Source of the DNA: Acorus gramineus
Taxonomy: Eukaryota; Streptophyta; Magnoliopsida; Acorales; Acoraceae
DNA: 64,000 nucleotides
NCBI GenBank assembly: GCA_030737835.1
Contig: CM060850.1
Coordinates: 26,199,385 to 26,263,384 of the forward strand
Direction: 5' to 3'
Below, in pieces: positions 11,046-23,900 of the stretch. Positions within the stretch are counted from its first letter, which is position 1. Each line of letters opens with the position of its first letter. The position numbers and the translations under genes are program-made. The notes below the pieces were generated by a model. It had not been told where the DNA came from. It was given only the letters and a program-made list of their open reading frames with translations, and ran no database searches.

Positions 11046-12350
11046 AAAGAATAAGGGATTTTTAGTTTTAAATCTCTTTATAATGTCTATTTAGGATCAA
11101 TCTCTTCCTTCTTCGTATTTCGTTTTAGATATCCAAATTCGACCGCCTATTTGGTTTTTAGTCCCTCCGTCAAATGTTCGTTCATACACCGTTAGTTTGT
11201 GAAAAATGATTTTATTTTTAAGTCCCCGTAAACTATGTTATTTAATGATCAGTCCCTCTTTTTTTCATATTTCATTTTAAGTCCTCAATTTCAAACGCTT
11301 TTTTCTTATTAGTCTGAACAAAATGTCTATATAATTTTGTAAGTATTTTGATATTTGAAACTTGTATACAAAATATTTGGTGAAATATATAAATGGATAA
11401 GTATTTTAGTATTTTGATATTGATTTTTTAGTTCATCATATCTTCAACTTCCATTATTTGATATTTTAAATCAATTATAGTGTGCAGTGGTGTAACCAAG
11501 ATACTATAACAATGAGAGAAAATCTCAGACCCTTCATGATTTTTAAATATAAATAAATAAAAACTAAAATAATAGTAGCTTAAATGTTATATATATATAT
11601 ATATATTTCTCGCTAAAATCACTAATCTCTAAATAAATAAAAGTTTAGAACCAAGCAAAATAAATTTTTAATTTACTGCATACAAATTTTTTAATGTATT
11701 TAAAAATTTAAATTAAAATTCTAAACACCCTCAAAATATTTAATTTAATATTTCACAATTTTCAACCAAGAAAAAATCATTTAAATCAAAATTCAATAAT
11801 GAAAAATCCTCAAAATTTACTTATGTAATCATTCTTTTTCTACTTATCTAATCAATTCTAATTAGACAGCTAAGACTATAAGAAAATACAATATTGGATT
11901 TGGTGGGCATATGCATTGTTGAATAATATTGAAATTTGTCACAGAATATCTAACAATGCAAATGCATTTTATGGATTTAGATATTTCACCAAACATTTTA
12001 TATGCAAGTTTCAAATATAAAAATACTTACAAAATCATATAGATATTTTGTTAGGGACTAAATACAGACATTTTGTTCATGGACTAATAAGAAAAGAAAC
12101 GTTTGAAGTTAAAGACTAAAAATGAAATATGAAGAAGGGAGAGACTGATAACTAAATAACATAGTTTACAGGAACTTAAAAATAAAATCACATTTTACAA
12201 ACTAACGGTGTTTGGATGGACGTTTGGCAGATGGACTAAAAACCAAATATGCGGTTGAATTTAGGGACTTAAAAAGAAAGAAGAAATGAGGGATCGATTC
12301 CTAAATAGGCATGTTTACAGGGATTTAAAATTAAAAATCCCAAAGAATAA
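11046..12350. mobile_element. Mutator-like MITE with ~340-bp terminal inverted repeats
   Basis: AAAGAATAA at 11046-11054 and again at 12342-12350 is a perfect 9-bp duplication, the length made by Mutator-like transposases. The element (11055-12341) starts GGGATTTTTAGTTTTAAATC and ends in the complement GATTTAAAATTAAAAATCCC. The inverted repeats extend to about 11395 and from about 11975, with shared blocks such as 'TTTTTAGTCCCTCCGTCAAA' on the left. The 580-bp centre is AT-rich without a gene. The family recurs at 36611-37081. Confidence 0.85.
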
Positions 12351-13600
12351 TGTAATGTAAATCACCTTTTTCAGTCCTAATTCTAGCTTACATGTGTTTT
12401 AAATTTATTAAAAATAATATATCTCATCTAATGAAATACATAATTTTATAAAAAATAAAATATATACTTAAATGAATTGCATAGATACATTTAGAAAAAA
12501 ATGTAAAAAAATTATATCGAATCATATATCTCGTTTATGTGAGTATATGCTTTGATGATTTTTTATCGACGCATATGAGACTGGAATTGGAATTGAAAAA
12601 AAAAAAAAGTATAACAACACAAGTGAAAAATGTCACTAATGTTTTTAGTTGTCATTTTCATTTGTTTGTTATAAAATGACTGACTTAGATGTTATTGATT
12701 AAATTTGATGGTCATTTTAAAATTTAATTTGATTTATAATCAAACAGTGTGGAAGTTTATATCAACTCATACAATTTTTTTTTCAATTTTCCTAACAAAA
12801 TTGATTTTTTATTTAATAAATGGTGAAGCTGGTGGATATGCATGTCCAATAATCCAAATTTTAAAATGATATATCTAGTCCTATCCGCAATCTATACTAG
12901 TTTTCTTTTAAAAATATATCTCTCTTATTTCCGTACATACTATTATTCAGATGACTATATACATTGAAATACACCTGTGCACTTTTTTTCTTTGAAAAAA
13001 TTAAACATTAGTTTTGTTTTTTCAATTCATTCAGTTGGTGATGGTATTTTTGTGTTTTTGTTTGTAAATGAAATAGACTTATGGTAGTTTTTAATAACCT
13101 GCAAAGACCTTACCGCACTTTTTACATCTTTTTTTCTAGAAGGTGTCCCGGTTGAGATCCCATCAGCTCCCTTTTTCATGATGTCGTGAAATCTGAAATT
13201 TTATCACATTAATCAATAAAGATCTCATGTAAATCCCAACTAAACCTACAATTGATAGTGAATGGGAATATAATACAAGCATACACAAAGGGACGTACAT
13301 TATAAGCATAGACAAATTAATTGTGTAAATGCTTTTTTTTTTAAATAATATTATATCAGTCTTGTTACATAGGCCTCAAAGTTTAGGTCCCATTGAAAAG
13401 TCTCAATCAGTGTCATTATCTCATTGGTATGACTTTTTAAAAAGATAAAAAACTACAAAGAAAATACCACCATTTTTTTAAATTTGAATTTTTTATTCCT
13501 AATAAAGCAATCCCTCATTAATTGATAATGTATAACCAACTCCCAATGTAACACTCAATCTTTTGAAAAATTCCTTTTTTACTCTCCTTTGTCATCCATC
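12351..13600. other. intergenic AT-rich DNA, no gene recognised
   Basis: No open frame with coding character, no terminal repeats and no RNA gene could be seen here. Confidence 0.4.
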
Positions 13601-13639
13601 ACTTCAAAAATCCATATCGGCCGACCTCATCTCCAGCGA

Positions 13640-14320
13640 CCGGTGTCAATTTCTCATGTTGCACTCTATTATATGAGAGGTGGATCGACTACATTTCGAG
13701 CCATCCTTCCACCTCCACCTTCTCTAACCTCTACCTCTACATTTTTTCAGATACAGCTACAAATACAGATGAATATATTAAAATTTGATATACCGATAAA
13801 GATACAGATGAATATATTATATATTAGTTTTTTCAAATACAGATAAAACACATCCACCTCCTCCGACCTCTATCTCCACCTCCACATTTTTTAAGTTACA
13901 AATACAAATAAATATATTAGAATTTCAAATACAGATACAGGTGAGTATATTAGTTTTTTCTTATACAGATACAGATTTGGAAACACCTCCACTTCCTTCA
14001 ACTTCTACCTCCATATTTTTTCATATACAACTACAAATATAGATAAATATATTAGAATTTCAGATACAGATACAGATGAGTATATTAGTTTTTTCAGATA
14101 CATATACAGATTTGGAAATAATCCTATATTAGTTTTTTCAGATACAAATGTATTTAAAAAACTTCAGATACAGATACAGATGAATATATTAGTTTTTTCA
14201 TATACAATTACAGATTTAGATACAGTCCTATATTAGTTTTTTCATATACAAATACAAATATAAATACAAATATAGATTTAAATACAGTCCTTATTCACAC
14301 AAATATATATGTATTATTCA
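13640..14320. repeat. degenerate tandem repeat rich in CAGATACA and CTCCACCTCC
   Basis: About 5 imperfect units of roughly 110-130 bp alternate a CCACCTCC/TCTACCTC block, 'ATTTTTTCAGATACA' and 'GAATATATTAGTTTTTTCAG'. Units shorten toward the right. A relative with the same order ('CTATCATATGAGAG', CTCCACCTCCACC, then GATACA) lies at 26730-27700, so this is a dispersed repetitive sequence and not a single-locus minisatellite. Confidence 0.7.
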
Positions 14321-16300
14321 GATATACCTTACATGTATCTAGAGTCAAATTTCAATCTATTCTTTCGTGTTTTAATAACACATGTTGATCAAATGATTGT
14401 GGAAGAACAGTATGTATAAATGATAATATTAAAAACCATAATCAAGAGTTGAAAATATATTAAAAATTAATCCAGTTTTTCATTAACATAATAATATTTC
14501 GTCCAATAAAACTGTATCGATTCCAGAATCAGATTCACGCTTGTTGATAAATACCACCGCAAGACATCAACGAAGTTCTGCGATTTTTAACGGCCATGAT
14601 GATTTGAAAATTGAAGAACAAATAAACAACAAAAAAAACTCTGAAATGCCATTGTAATCAACGTCGTCGTGTCTCTCGCACGACCACATATATGGAAAAA
14701 AAAAAAATAGATATCAGTTATAAAAAAAAAATAAAAATCATACATGGATATAACAAGTATTTAACATATGTTATGGAACCTTAAAATTGAGGTTTAAAAA
14801 TCATTATTTATATTATATTTAATCAAACCCACCTAACATGATTATATTAATTGCCTTAAAGGCATCAACATCATTGAAAAATATCAGATTAGCGTCTATT
14901 ATCAATAAAATTTACCATATACTTCTTCTATTACTCTTTGCTGTGTTGTAAATTTTTATTCTTCTATTAAGAAAAAAATAGAACCATATTTTTCTCCTCT
15001 TTTCATCCTTCATCGTCTCGTGGAGGTCGCCGACGGTCGGTGATGAGAGTGAGATTAACATATGTAGTGTGTGAGTTAATCATTTTCATTTTCATGTATG
15101 TATTGATATGTTATTTTATATGTTATGGATATTGAATCTATGACTAATGAAATATGGGACTCCTACCTCGCATTTCTTTGTTCTCATCGTTCACATACAT
15201 TTGAGTGGTGGGGACAATAAAGAGAGTCCGGGAGGGAAAGAGAAAGGAGGAGAAAGAGGGGGCAGAGGAGACCGACCCCCTCCCCGACCTTTCTTTCTTT
15301 CCCTCCACCCGTTGTAACGCAGCGAAAAACTAAAACAAAGATCCAACAAGCGTTGAGATCCTTCAACAAACCACAATTCTCAAAGAGAATAATAAAACTC
15401 AGAAATATATTATAAAAAACTGCTAACCCTAAATTACAAATATCCCTTTTATACTAAAAAGTTACTAAAAATAGCAAAAACGAAAATTTATTATAACTAA
15501 CTCTAGATAATCTTAGAAGATCTTCGGATTTGATTTCAGTCAAATCCGAATTATTATGAAGGAGATATGCAGAATCTAAAATATTACTAAAAATAGCAAA
15601 AAGGTCATTTTGAGGGCCAAAAAATGAGAAAAATGGAAAAATAAGCGCGTGTTGTAGCATAGCGACAATTTTTGTAGATCTCCTCGATATCTACCTCCAG
15701 TAAAAATTTCAGGCGATTCCGAGTTCGGGGCGCCATATTTCTACTAGCCGGTTTTTCTGTAAATATTTAGAAATCTCAAATGGACCCTTTCGGGTTCATC
15801 GCTCTTGGAACGCGTCCGCCACCCGTTCTGCATCACGTTGTCACCCTCTCTATTACACTCTAGAGAAAGTTATAGCCAGATTCTAGATCTACTGAAGGTT
15901 TGAGAAAAAAAATATAGAAAAAAAAAAAAAATCACATAAAAAGAAATAATTTGCATGGGTTGACAACATTGACTACGTCCACAACAATGATACTGGATTG
16001 ATCCACCCACTTCTGTGTTTGATATTCCAATTATTATGAAGGGGCAACAACTATCATTACTTCATTGCTAAGGAGAGCACCATTGTCCACCCTTGAAGCC
16101 ACAAAATGTAAACAATATTTTTGTATATCATGTAAACGAAGCATATAAACTTCATGCACCGATATGAATCTATTTTTTTTTCCATCAAAGATCACCTAAC
16201 TAGTCCTAACAATTTATTATCTTTGTGTTCTTAATAGAAAATTCGACTGAATTTTGACAGGGTAGATTTTTCATACCTTATTTGTTTATGAATTTGTAAA
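14321..16300. other. intergenic, unclassified repetitive-looking DNA
   Basis: Mostly AT-rich. A purine-rich block at 15190-15300 and a mixed block at 15370-15900 ('AAAAATTTCAGGCGATTCCG', 'TTCTACTAGCCGGTTTTTCT') look like the interior of an old dispersed element, but I found no end repeats or coding frame to classify it. Confidence 0.3.
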
Positions 16301-16310
16301 GTTACGGTAT

Positions 16311-16762
16311 GTTGGGAGATGTCTTACATTCTAAGCATAAATGACCTATTCACTAAGGCATAGAGGTGACCTGAATTTTTATAAGGGTATTTTTGTAATT
16401 TAATTAATTTGTATCACATTTATTTAGTCCCTTCCTTATTATGGTTAATTAAAAGACTTTATTTTCAAATTCTAGGATTTTTTTTTTAGAGAAAATTAAG
16501 GGGTACTGGTGTTGAAGAGAGAGATGTTGAAAAATTTGTAATCTGATTACTTGCTATAGTGAATATTTTTTGCCCTCCTCCGTGCATATAGACATATTTT
16601 ATCGAACCACGTAAATCTATGTATATTCATGTGTGGTATTTTATTCTCTTGATCATTTTATTAGTGTTAAGATCTAATCCTACAAGCATCGCTACGTCGT
16701 ATAGTAGAATAGATTTCTATGGTATTTCTATTATTTGAATCTCAAGTACTTGTTTTTATCAG
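16311..16762 (+). mobile_element. Ty1/copia-type LTR fossil, probably solo
   Basis: The segment begins TGTTGGGAGATGTCTTACAT and ends around TTTTTATCA. It contains 'TACTTGCTATAGTGAATATT', 'CTCCGTGCATATAGACATAT' and 'GAACCACGTAAATCTATG' in the order usual for plant copia LTRs. No internal region flanks it and no target duplication is clear, so it is an old solo LTR or fragment with approximate edges. Confidence 0.5.
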
Positions 16763-17153
16763 TGTTGTATAAAATGTAGGTGTTAATTGAACGGTTGAGA
16801 AAGGATTATGGATTAATGGGCTAAACGAGTTTCTAAGCTCCAAATCACATTGCATCCAGCAATAAAGAAGTTTCTCTCTACAACCCCAATTTCATCAAAC
16901 AGCTGTGTCACGTTATACTTAAATATACAATTATAAAGTCCCCATTAATATCCGCTCTGTCACTATTGATAACCAATCATATCTCCATTCCCCCTAGAAT
17001 TAAGATAAGCTTCTTCCTCTGTGCTCTTCTATGCCTCACCACAGTGCTCACATTCATATCCGACCACACTTAAATTTTTTTTTTTTTTTTTTGAAAGAAC
17101 TGACCACACTTAATTTATCACCAATGAAGCATCATTGACAATAAAAAAAAAAA

Positions 17154-18019
17154 GGGAAAAATCTATCTAGCTCCCTAAAAATTTATGAAAATAAAAAAAA
17201 ATTCATGTAAAATTGATAAATTTTTTCTCAGGTCCCTATCTTATTAGATAATATTTATTTTAGTCTCTATAACTAATCAGATATATTGTTCATCCTAACC
17301 ATGCATGGTAAATTACTGGTATACCCTTTTAAAATTTATTTTCTTTGTTAGAAAAAATATATATAACTCCCTGAAAACTTATGAAAATCGAAAAATGTCC
17401 CTGTGAAATTTAAAAATCGTCTTAACTCCCTGAAATCTTCTAAAAATCATAAAAAAAATCCATGTGATTATCTAAAAATATATGCTGATTTATTTAAATT
17501 TTATTAAACAAATTATAGTTTTATAGTCAAGGTGTTATGCTTTTTATTGCTAATAATTTTAAGTTAAAAATGTATTATAGAATTTTAATTTTATTTTTAA
17601 ATTGTTTTCTCTACTGATTTTGTAATGGAGTTAATGAAGCTGTAATTTTTTTTTTTGTTCAGTCTCTGTAATGAGATTGAGGAGGGAAAAATGTTGAAAA
17701 ATGACTCAATTTTATAGATCAATTGAGGTTCGATGGATATTTTTTTTTTATAGATGAGGATGACATTTCAGGACACGAGGATGTTATAAAATGACGGGGG
17801 TATTTTTGTCTTACAAAATAACTAAATCTGATTTTATAAAGTTTGTAGGGACTTAATCCAATTTTAGTAAGTTTCTGAGACTTATTTCAATATACTCTTG
17901 ACCGGAGGACTAAATTCGTTAACCATATACACTTTATGGGGATCTAGGATAATTTTCTGATTTTAGAAGGACTTTTTGTGATTTCAAGAAGATTTCAGGG
18001 AGTTAAAAAGAATTTTCCC
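17154..18019. mobile_element. Mutator-like MITE with ~85-bp degenerate inverted ends
   Basis: It starts GGGAAAAATCTATCTAGCTC and ends in a complement that reads GGGAAAATTCTTTTTAACTC on the other strand. An A-tract of at least 9 bases flanks each side, compatible with a 9-bp duplication of poly-A. The terminal motif 'AACTCCCTGAAA' recurs internally at 17360-17440, suggesting subterminal repeats or nesting. No gene is present. Confidence 0.6.
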
Positions 18020-18029
18020 AAAAAAAAAA

Positions 18030-18501
18030 GGGTTAAAGACATCTATATTCTTACAAACATGGGTAATCCCATATAAGCCCCTGTGAAAGTTGGGGCAGAC
18101 ACATGAGTCCCTAAAAACTCACAAAAACCTAATTATCAACATCGGATTAAATTTTCATTCAAATTTGACAGAATATTTTATCACCATATAATTGTGTAAA
18201 CATTATAGTCTCCATAAATAATCATAAAAATAAATTAGTCCATGCAAAAATTAAATTATATTTGTAAGACTTTTTATGTTTCTTCATTTTCATTGAGATA
18301 TTGTTTGAAAACGGTTAAAAATTTGAGGATAATTTAATCATTTTCCGGTTATAGGTTAAATTTAAGTAGGATAGGTTAGGTTATGATTAATTTGTGTTGA
18401 AACCAATGATGTATATTTAAGGACTTGTACGTCTACCTCAACTTTGATAAGGACTTATATAGGATTAACTATGTTTGCGAGGATTTAGATGTTTTTAACC
18501 C
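18030..18501. mobile_element. second long-inverted-repeat element sharing the same A-tract
   Basis: The left end GGGTTAAAGACATCTATATT and the right end, read inverted, GGGTTAAAAACATCTAAATC match over about 80 bp, with gaps. It begins immediately after the A-tract that ends the preceding element, and A-rich sequence follows it too. It is likely another Mutator-type MITE. It has no gene. Confidence 0.6.
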
Positions 18502-19675
18502 TAAAAAAAACAGGACAATCGAAACCTCCATCAATTCTTGCCCAAAATCATATTTTCCATCAATGAAAGGCCCATAAACCCTAGTGCATACACATTGGAA
18601 GTTGTCAGTAACATATCTGAACATCAATCAATTGCTTAAGTTTTCTTCCCAGTACTCCAGTTCCTATAATATTGATCGACAAAATGCAGGAAAATCAACC
18701 TTTTAATAAAAAACAAATGCAGGCAAATAAAAAAGATTACAAAATAATAACAAAGTTTTTTTTGCTAGGTAAATAATAACAAAGTAACAGCAAAACAAAA
18801 TTAATTAATAGATATATAATATATAAGGTTACTCAATAGTTTATTAGTTAACTAGGGATTAATCGATAAAGAGGCTAGACGTTAAGCGTTGTAGGCTGGG
18901 CTCGCCGCTTGCCTAGGCCCAAGCAGAGGATTAATCAGGGTCTAGAATGAATTTTTATAACATTGATTTTGACATATATTTTTTAGGTTGGTGTTTATAA
19001 GAGCAACCCTGATTTTTTTGGAGTCCATTAATTGTTTTAAGAGGAACGGAAAAAATAAAAAAAAGTGAATTTAATTTTTGGATCATGAATGCGTGTTTCA
19101 TTTTCTTTTTTTTACCTTTGCGCTTTGCTTTTTTTTTTTTTTTTGTAGGACAATAGTTTGGATTACAACACATTACAACACAACAAATTATAAGTAAACA
19201 TGGCCCAACAAAGCCAGGGAACAATGGGCTAAAATCCAATGATACTCAGCCTTGTGGGCTGTGTGGCCTTTCCTTTTGAGTGCTGTTGCACAAAGTTTTT
19301 TTTACCCCAATTGCAGTCTCATAAAATGCGTCAGTAGAAATTTAACAGAGCATATACTTATATCAACAAGGTATATGTTTTAATATTATTTTTTTATGAA
19401 TAAATTCATGCAATTCATTAAAATATATATTTCATGTTTTATGAAAGCATATATATTATTAGATAAAGTCTGATATTTTTATAAAATTTAAAATATGTAT
19501 AGACTAAAATTAGGACTGAAAAATAAAGTTTACATAACATTATCTTTTTTTTTTTCTTTCCCTGCGACAGGATTGGAGACTTATAACAGTGTTTCAGATA
19601 GTTTGTCAGTTTCACGTGCAATCTTCATGTAATGTATATTTCATGCAATTTTTATAGAGCTGGTCTAATCCTACC
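18502..19675. other. intergenic, no gene recognised
   Basis: AT-rich DNA with homopolymer runs. A small minus-strand frame near 18955-19239 is lysine-rich low complexity and not supported as a gene. Confidence 0.35.
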
Positions 19676-20830
19676 ACACCAATTATTCTTTTCTCCCCCC
19701 CCCCCCCCAAACTAATCAAAAGTTAAAATTACACACTCATCACACTAATCTCGCTTGACACAAACTTTATCATATTGGGATATCTAATATAACCCAAGGT
19801 GTGTCACTTAGAATTTTTCAACTACAATATTTTAAAAGTGACACGACACACTTTGGGTCACCATAAGTTGTTCGATTTGACATACTCGAATCAAACTAGG
19901 ATGTTTACTATGACTTAAGGTGTGTCGCCTACAATTTTTCAATTACGATATTTTAGAAGTGATGTGACACACCTTGAGCCACCATAAGTTATTCGATTTA
20001 ACATACTCCGAGTCAAACTGGAATGTCCACTATGACCCAATGTGTGTCGCCCAATACTATCCAATTGACAATAAAGTAATTTTTTTTATCCATCATAAAT
20101 ATCATAAATAAACAACATTCGGATACATGGTTATATAAGTTAATTCAACATTCACATATCCAACCTGCACATTCACAAATCCAATACATTATTTTTTTCA
20201 CAAATGAAAACTTGCTATTAACATAACAGTCTTCCTTGTTGAACATGTATACATCCAAATTCAATTAATTAACACATCCACATTAGTACATTTTTTACTT
20301 AATACATTGTTCAAAAGCCAAAATATAATGTGGATGTGTTGGTTGGTTGAATTTGGATGTGTGAATGTTGAACAAGGAAGACTGTTATGTCAATAGTATG
20401 TTTTTATTTACGACAAAAGAATGATTAGATTTATGAATGTGCATGATATGTACGTGAATTAACTTATGTGACTATGTACGTGAATTTTGTTTATTTATGA
20501 TATTTATTTGTTATGTATTTATGATATTTAGATAAAAAAATTAAATTATTATCAATTAGATAGTGTTAGACGACACACCTTGGGTCATAGTAGACACTAT
20601 GGTTTGACTCAGAGTGTGTCGAACTGTACAACTTACTTTGATCCAAGGTATGTCGCGTCACTTTTAAAATATTACAATTGAAAAATTTTGAGTGACACAT
20701 CTTGTGTCATATTAGACACTCCAGTATGACTGGGTTTGTGTCAACTGAACTTGGTGGGATGAGTGCCTAATATAAGATATTTTAAATTTTTATTGGGTTG
20801 GGGGGGAGAGCAATTGGGTTGGTGGTGATA
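19676..20830. repeat. 1.15-kb near-palindromic foldback built of GACACACCTTGGGTCA motifs
   Basis: The left arm (19676 to about 20290) and right arm (about 20300-20830) are inverted copies: 'AACAGTCTTCCTTGTTGAAC' on the left pairs with 'GTTGAACAAGGAAGACTGTT' on the right. Inside each arm, versions of ACCCAAGGTGTGTC and its complement GACACACCTTGGGT alternate about every 60-130 bp, at 19790, 19845, 19915, 19970, 20035, 20575, 20640 and 20695, giving hairpins within a hairpin. C- and G-runs lie near the outer ends. No coding frame is present. It could be a foldback transposon. Confidence 0.75.
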
Positions 20831-20966
20831 GACGGGCTCATTTTTATATGTCAACAACGCTTGAGCAACTAGGTAGGCTGGATCTAAATATTTACTGCTT
20901 AATTAAGCTGTGTCACTGTATCAACTAGGGCTCAACATGGGTTGGATCTAAATATTTACTGCTTAA

Positions 20967-23900
20967 TCCCCCTGTATGGGGTGAGATATTGGTTTATTCG
21001 GCCCTGATAACTATATTTGGATAGATAACAATCCATGCAGATTAAACAATTTTCTGTTTGGTTAACTAATATGTTATTCTCATTGGAAAATAAAAAATAA
21101 TTTTTTTTGTTTGGTTCACCCTAGATAAATTAAGGATAAGTAGTAGATAATACGTGAATAAGGAGTTATATAAATTTTAAAATGACAATGTTGCCCCTAG
21201 TATATAAATCTATGTTTGGTATGATTGATGGATTTAAATAAAAAAATGAGTTGTGTGATTAAATCATGGCCGTTGATTTTTGTGTAACTCTACATTGTTG
21301 GCTTTTACATGTATGTAAAAAGGATCATTTGTATTAATGAAAAAATTAGTCTTTGATACCTATTACTTACCCATATTATTGATTACTTAAGATAGAACGA
21401 CTTTGATACCTATTACTTACCCATATTATTTATTAATGATGAATTCATTAGTCTTTGATGCACAGACGCACAGTACTTACCCATATTATGTATTAATGAA
21501 AAATATCAGTCTTTGATGCTCAATACTTATCCATATTATGTATTAATGAAACTAAATAGTCTTTCATGCACAGTACTTGCCCATATTACCCATATCTAGT
21601 CATTGATGCACAAACCTGACCCATATTATTTATTGGGAGGAGAGGAAATGTAGAGGAAATACACCCATCAACATTGCTAGCCTATTTTCACCGGAAAAAA
21701 AAAATCAAAAAAATTGCAACTCAATTATTGGGAGGAAAGGGAATCCTTTTTCATTGCTGGAGATAATCCAGCTTGAGGAGTTTCTCTTCCAGGCTATGGA
21801 AGTTCAGTCAGGCCTAACCAACAAACACATTTCTCTTGTATTGTACACATCAAACTTTGCAAACCATATATATGATCTACATATATATAACATAATTTCT
21901 TGTTGTATACGTCTACAAATACAGGATATACCAATATAGTACCTATTGGTTGTTGTATATGTCATGCTAAATTGACATTATGAATGAATACAAGAAGTAC
22001 CTAATTAAATATACCATTAAAAATAGATCTTACAAGCAACACTAATAATCACATTTACTTGACCCCTATAGTTGAGGTTCTCATATACAAGTGCTTTAAA
22101 AAGCATACTGGCTAAACACATATAAGCAGCACTAATGTCAAGTGTCATCCGGTAATTGAATATTGACATTATTGTCTTCCAAGCAATATTTTGGAAGGTA
22201 CCCTTGTCATAATTTCCCTAATGAAACTGATCAACAAGTAACCCTACCAGACACGCAACCATTGGGTTGGTCCAATTCCCTATCCGATTCTTCCCGGTTG
22301 CAACACGATTATTTGTTTGATTGGACTTTGACATCTATTATAATGCAATATGCAAAAAAAAAAAAAACCCAAAATAAACATTTCAGGTGCATATATGGGG
22401 TCTGTTTAAAAAAATTAAAGAACTCAAAACAAACATACACCAATTTACTATAACAAGAAAAACATAGGAAAAAAACGTCAACATCTTTGAATCATTATAA
22501 ACATTGACAACCTCAAACCAGATTCAGAAAAAAGCACCTATATAACATAAAAAAATACTATAGTATCACGAGTACATATAACCAAAACCAACTAAATTAA
22601 ATAAATGTGACCAACTAGGATCTGATTGTTTGTAATGCACAATAAACCTACCAGATTACTACATAAGATTGGGCTGATGTTGTCTGAACTTTAATACATT
22701 GGATTGCTCGACATTAAATCTATTGACATTAACACGTCCCTATTTCAGCTTCAAGAACATCATGTGCATAACTTGGGATGTTTTATATAAATAAAATGTA
22801 TATTGTTCAATTTGAAAATGTGATTGGATTTGAAAATATTAGGACTAAACTGTTTTGCACTACACATAAATGAGCTCCTTTTGGGTAGGCATCACTATGT
22901 TTTCTTCCAATACATTATTTGCTTAAATAATATGGTACATACAGTGCTGGAATGCTAAGGAATGCAATTGACCACTATGGGCTCTAAAACACAACATTGG
23001 ACTGGTTGGATTTGAAGTGGACTAAACTTAGTTCCACATAGGCAAGGGCTGCTATTGTCACAAGATAATCAGAAGAATGATGCACTATAATATGCAACAT
23101 GCAAAATAAATAAATCAAAATAGCGTTTCATGACACAAGTACACTAATATTATGCAATAAAAAACAAAATATAATTCATAACAGGCAGTCCAATGTCATG
23201 TAAAATTAAAAAAATAAAAATAAATTGACACACTTTCATGAATCATTCAATAAAAAGACATAAACTAACCCTATTTGAGCTGCAATAAAATCATGCGCAT
23301 GACATAAGTTAGTAAACTAAGTAGGATATGTAAGCATCTCACATAATAATCATGATTCATTATTAACCAAATTAGGAAAAAATGTTTCACTTGAGAACAC
23401 TCAAAAACAAGAAAGCACATATAACATATACAGTGACGGAGAAGACTAACAAGAACACCAAAAAAAATTGCTTATGTCTACGATTTTTTTTTTTTTTTTT
23501 TTGAAAACCCAAAAGAGGAACACCTACAAACAATCGTTTAACAAAAGTGAAGGCAAATAAACTCCTCAAGCATGTTCAGTTCCTCTGGTTATCTTTCTTC
23601 AAAAACAGGATATGTGATAGACTCATGAAATCTTTATATCCATGTTTACAACTACCTTACTTCATATCAAAGTACATGCCTACGGTTCCAATAGATAAAA
23701 AAAAATCATCAAACATCCTTACTACACATTCATAAATAACTTTGGATTCAAACAATGTGTCAACCACAACAAGTTAGATCATAAAAAGAATGTCCCATAT
23801 TATCAAATCTACCATGGCTAACCAATATGCATAACCCAACTATGAACAATTAACATCAGGGACTCCAATCGAATGATGACTTAGCTACAACATCATAGAT

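Noticed and set aside
15184-15376. Overlapping minus-strand frames near 15.2-15.4 kb
   Set aside because: They are low-complexity readings of a purine-rich tract.
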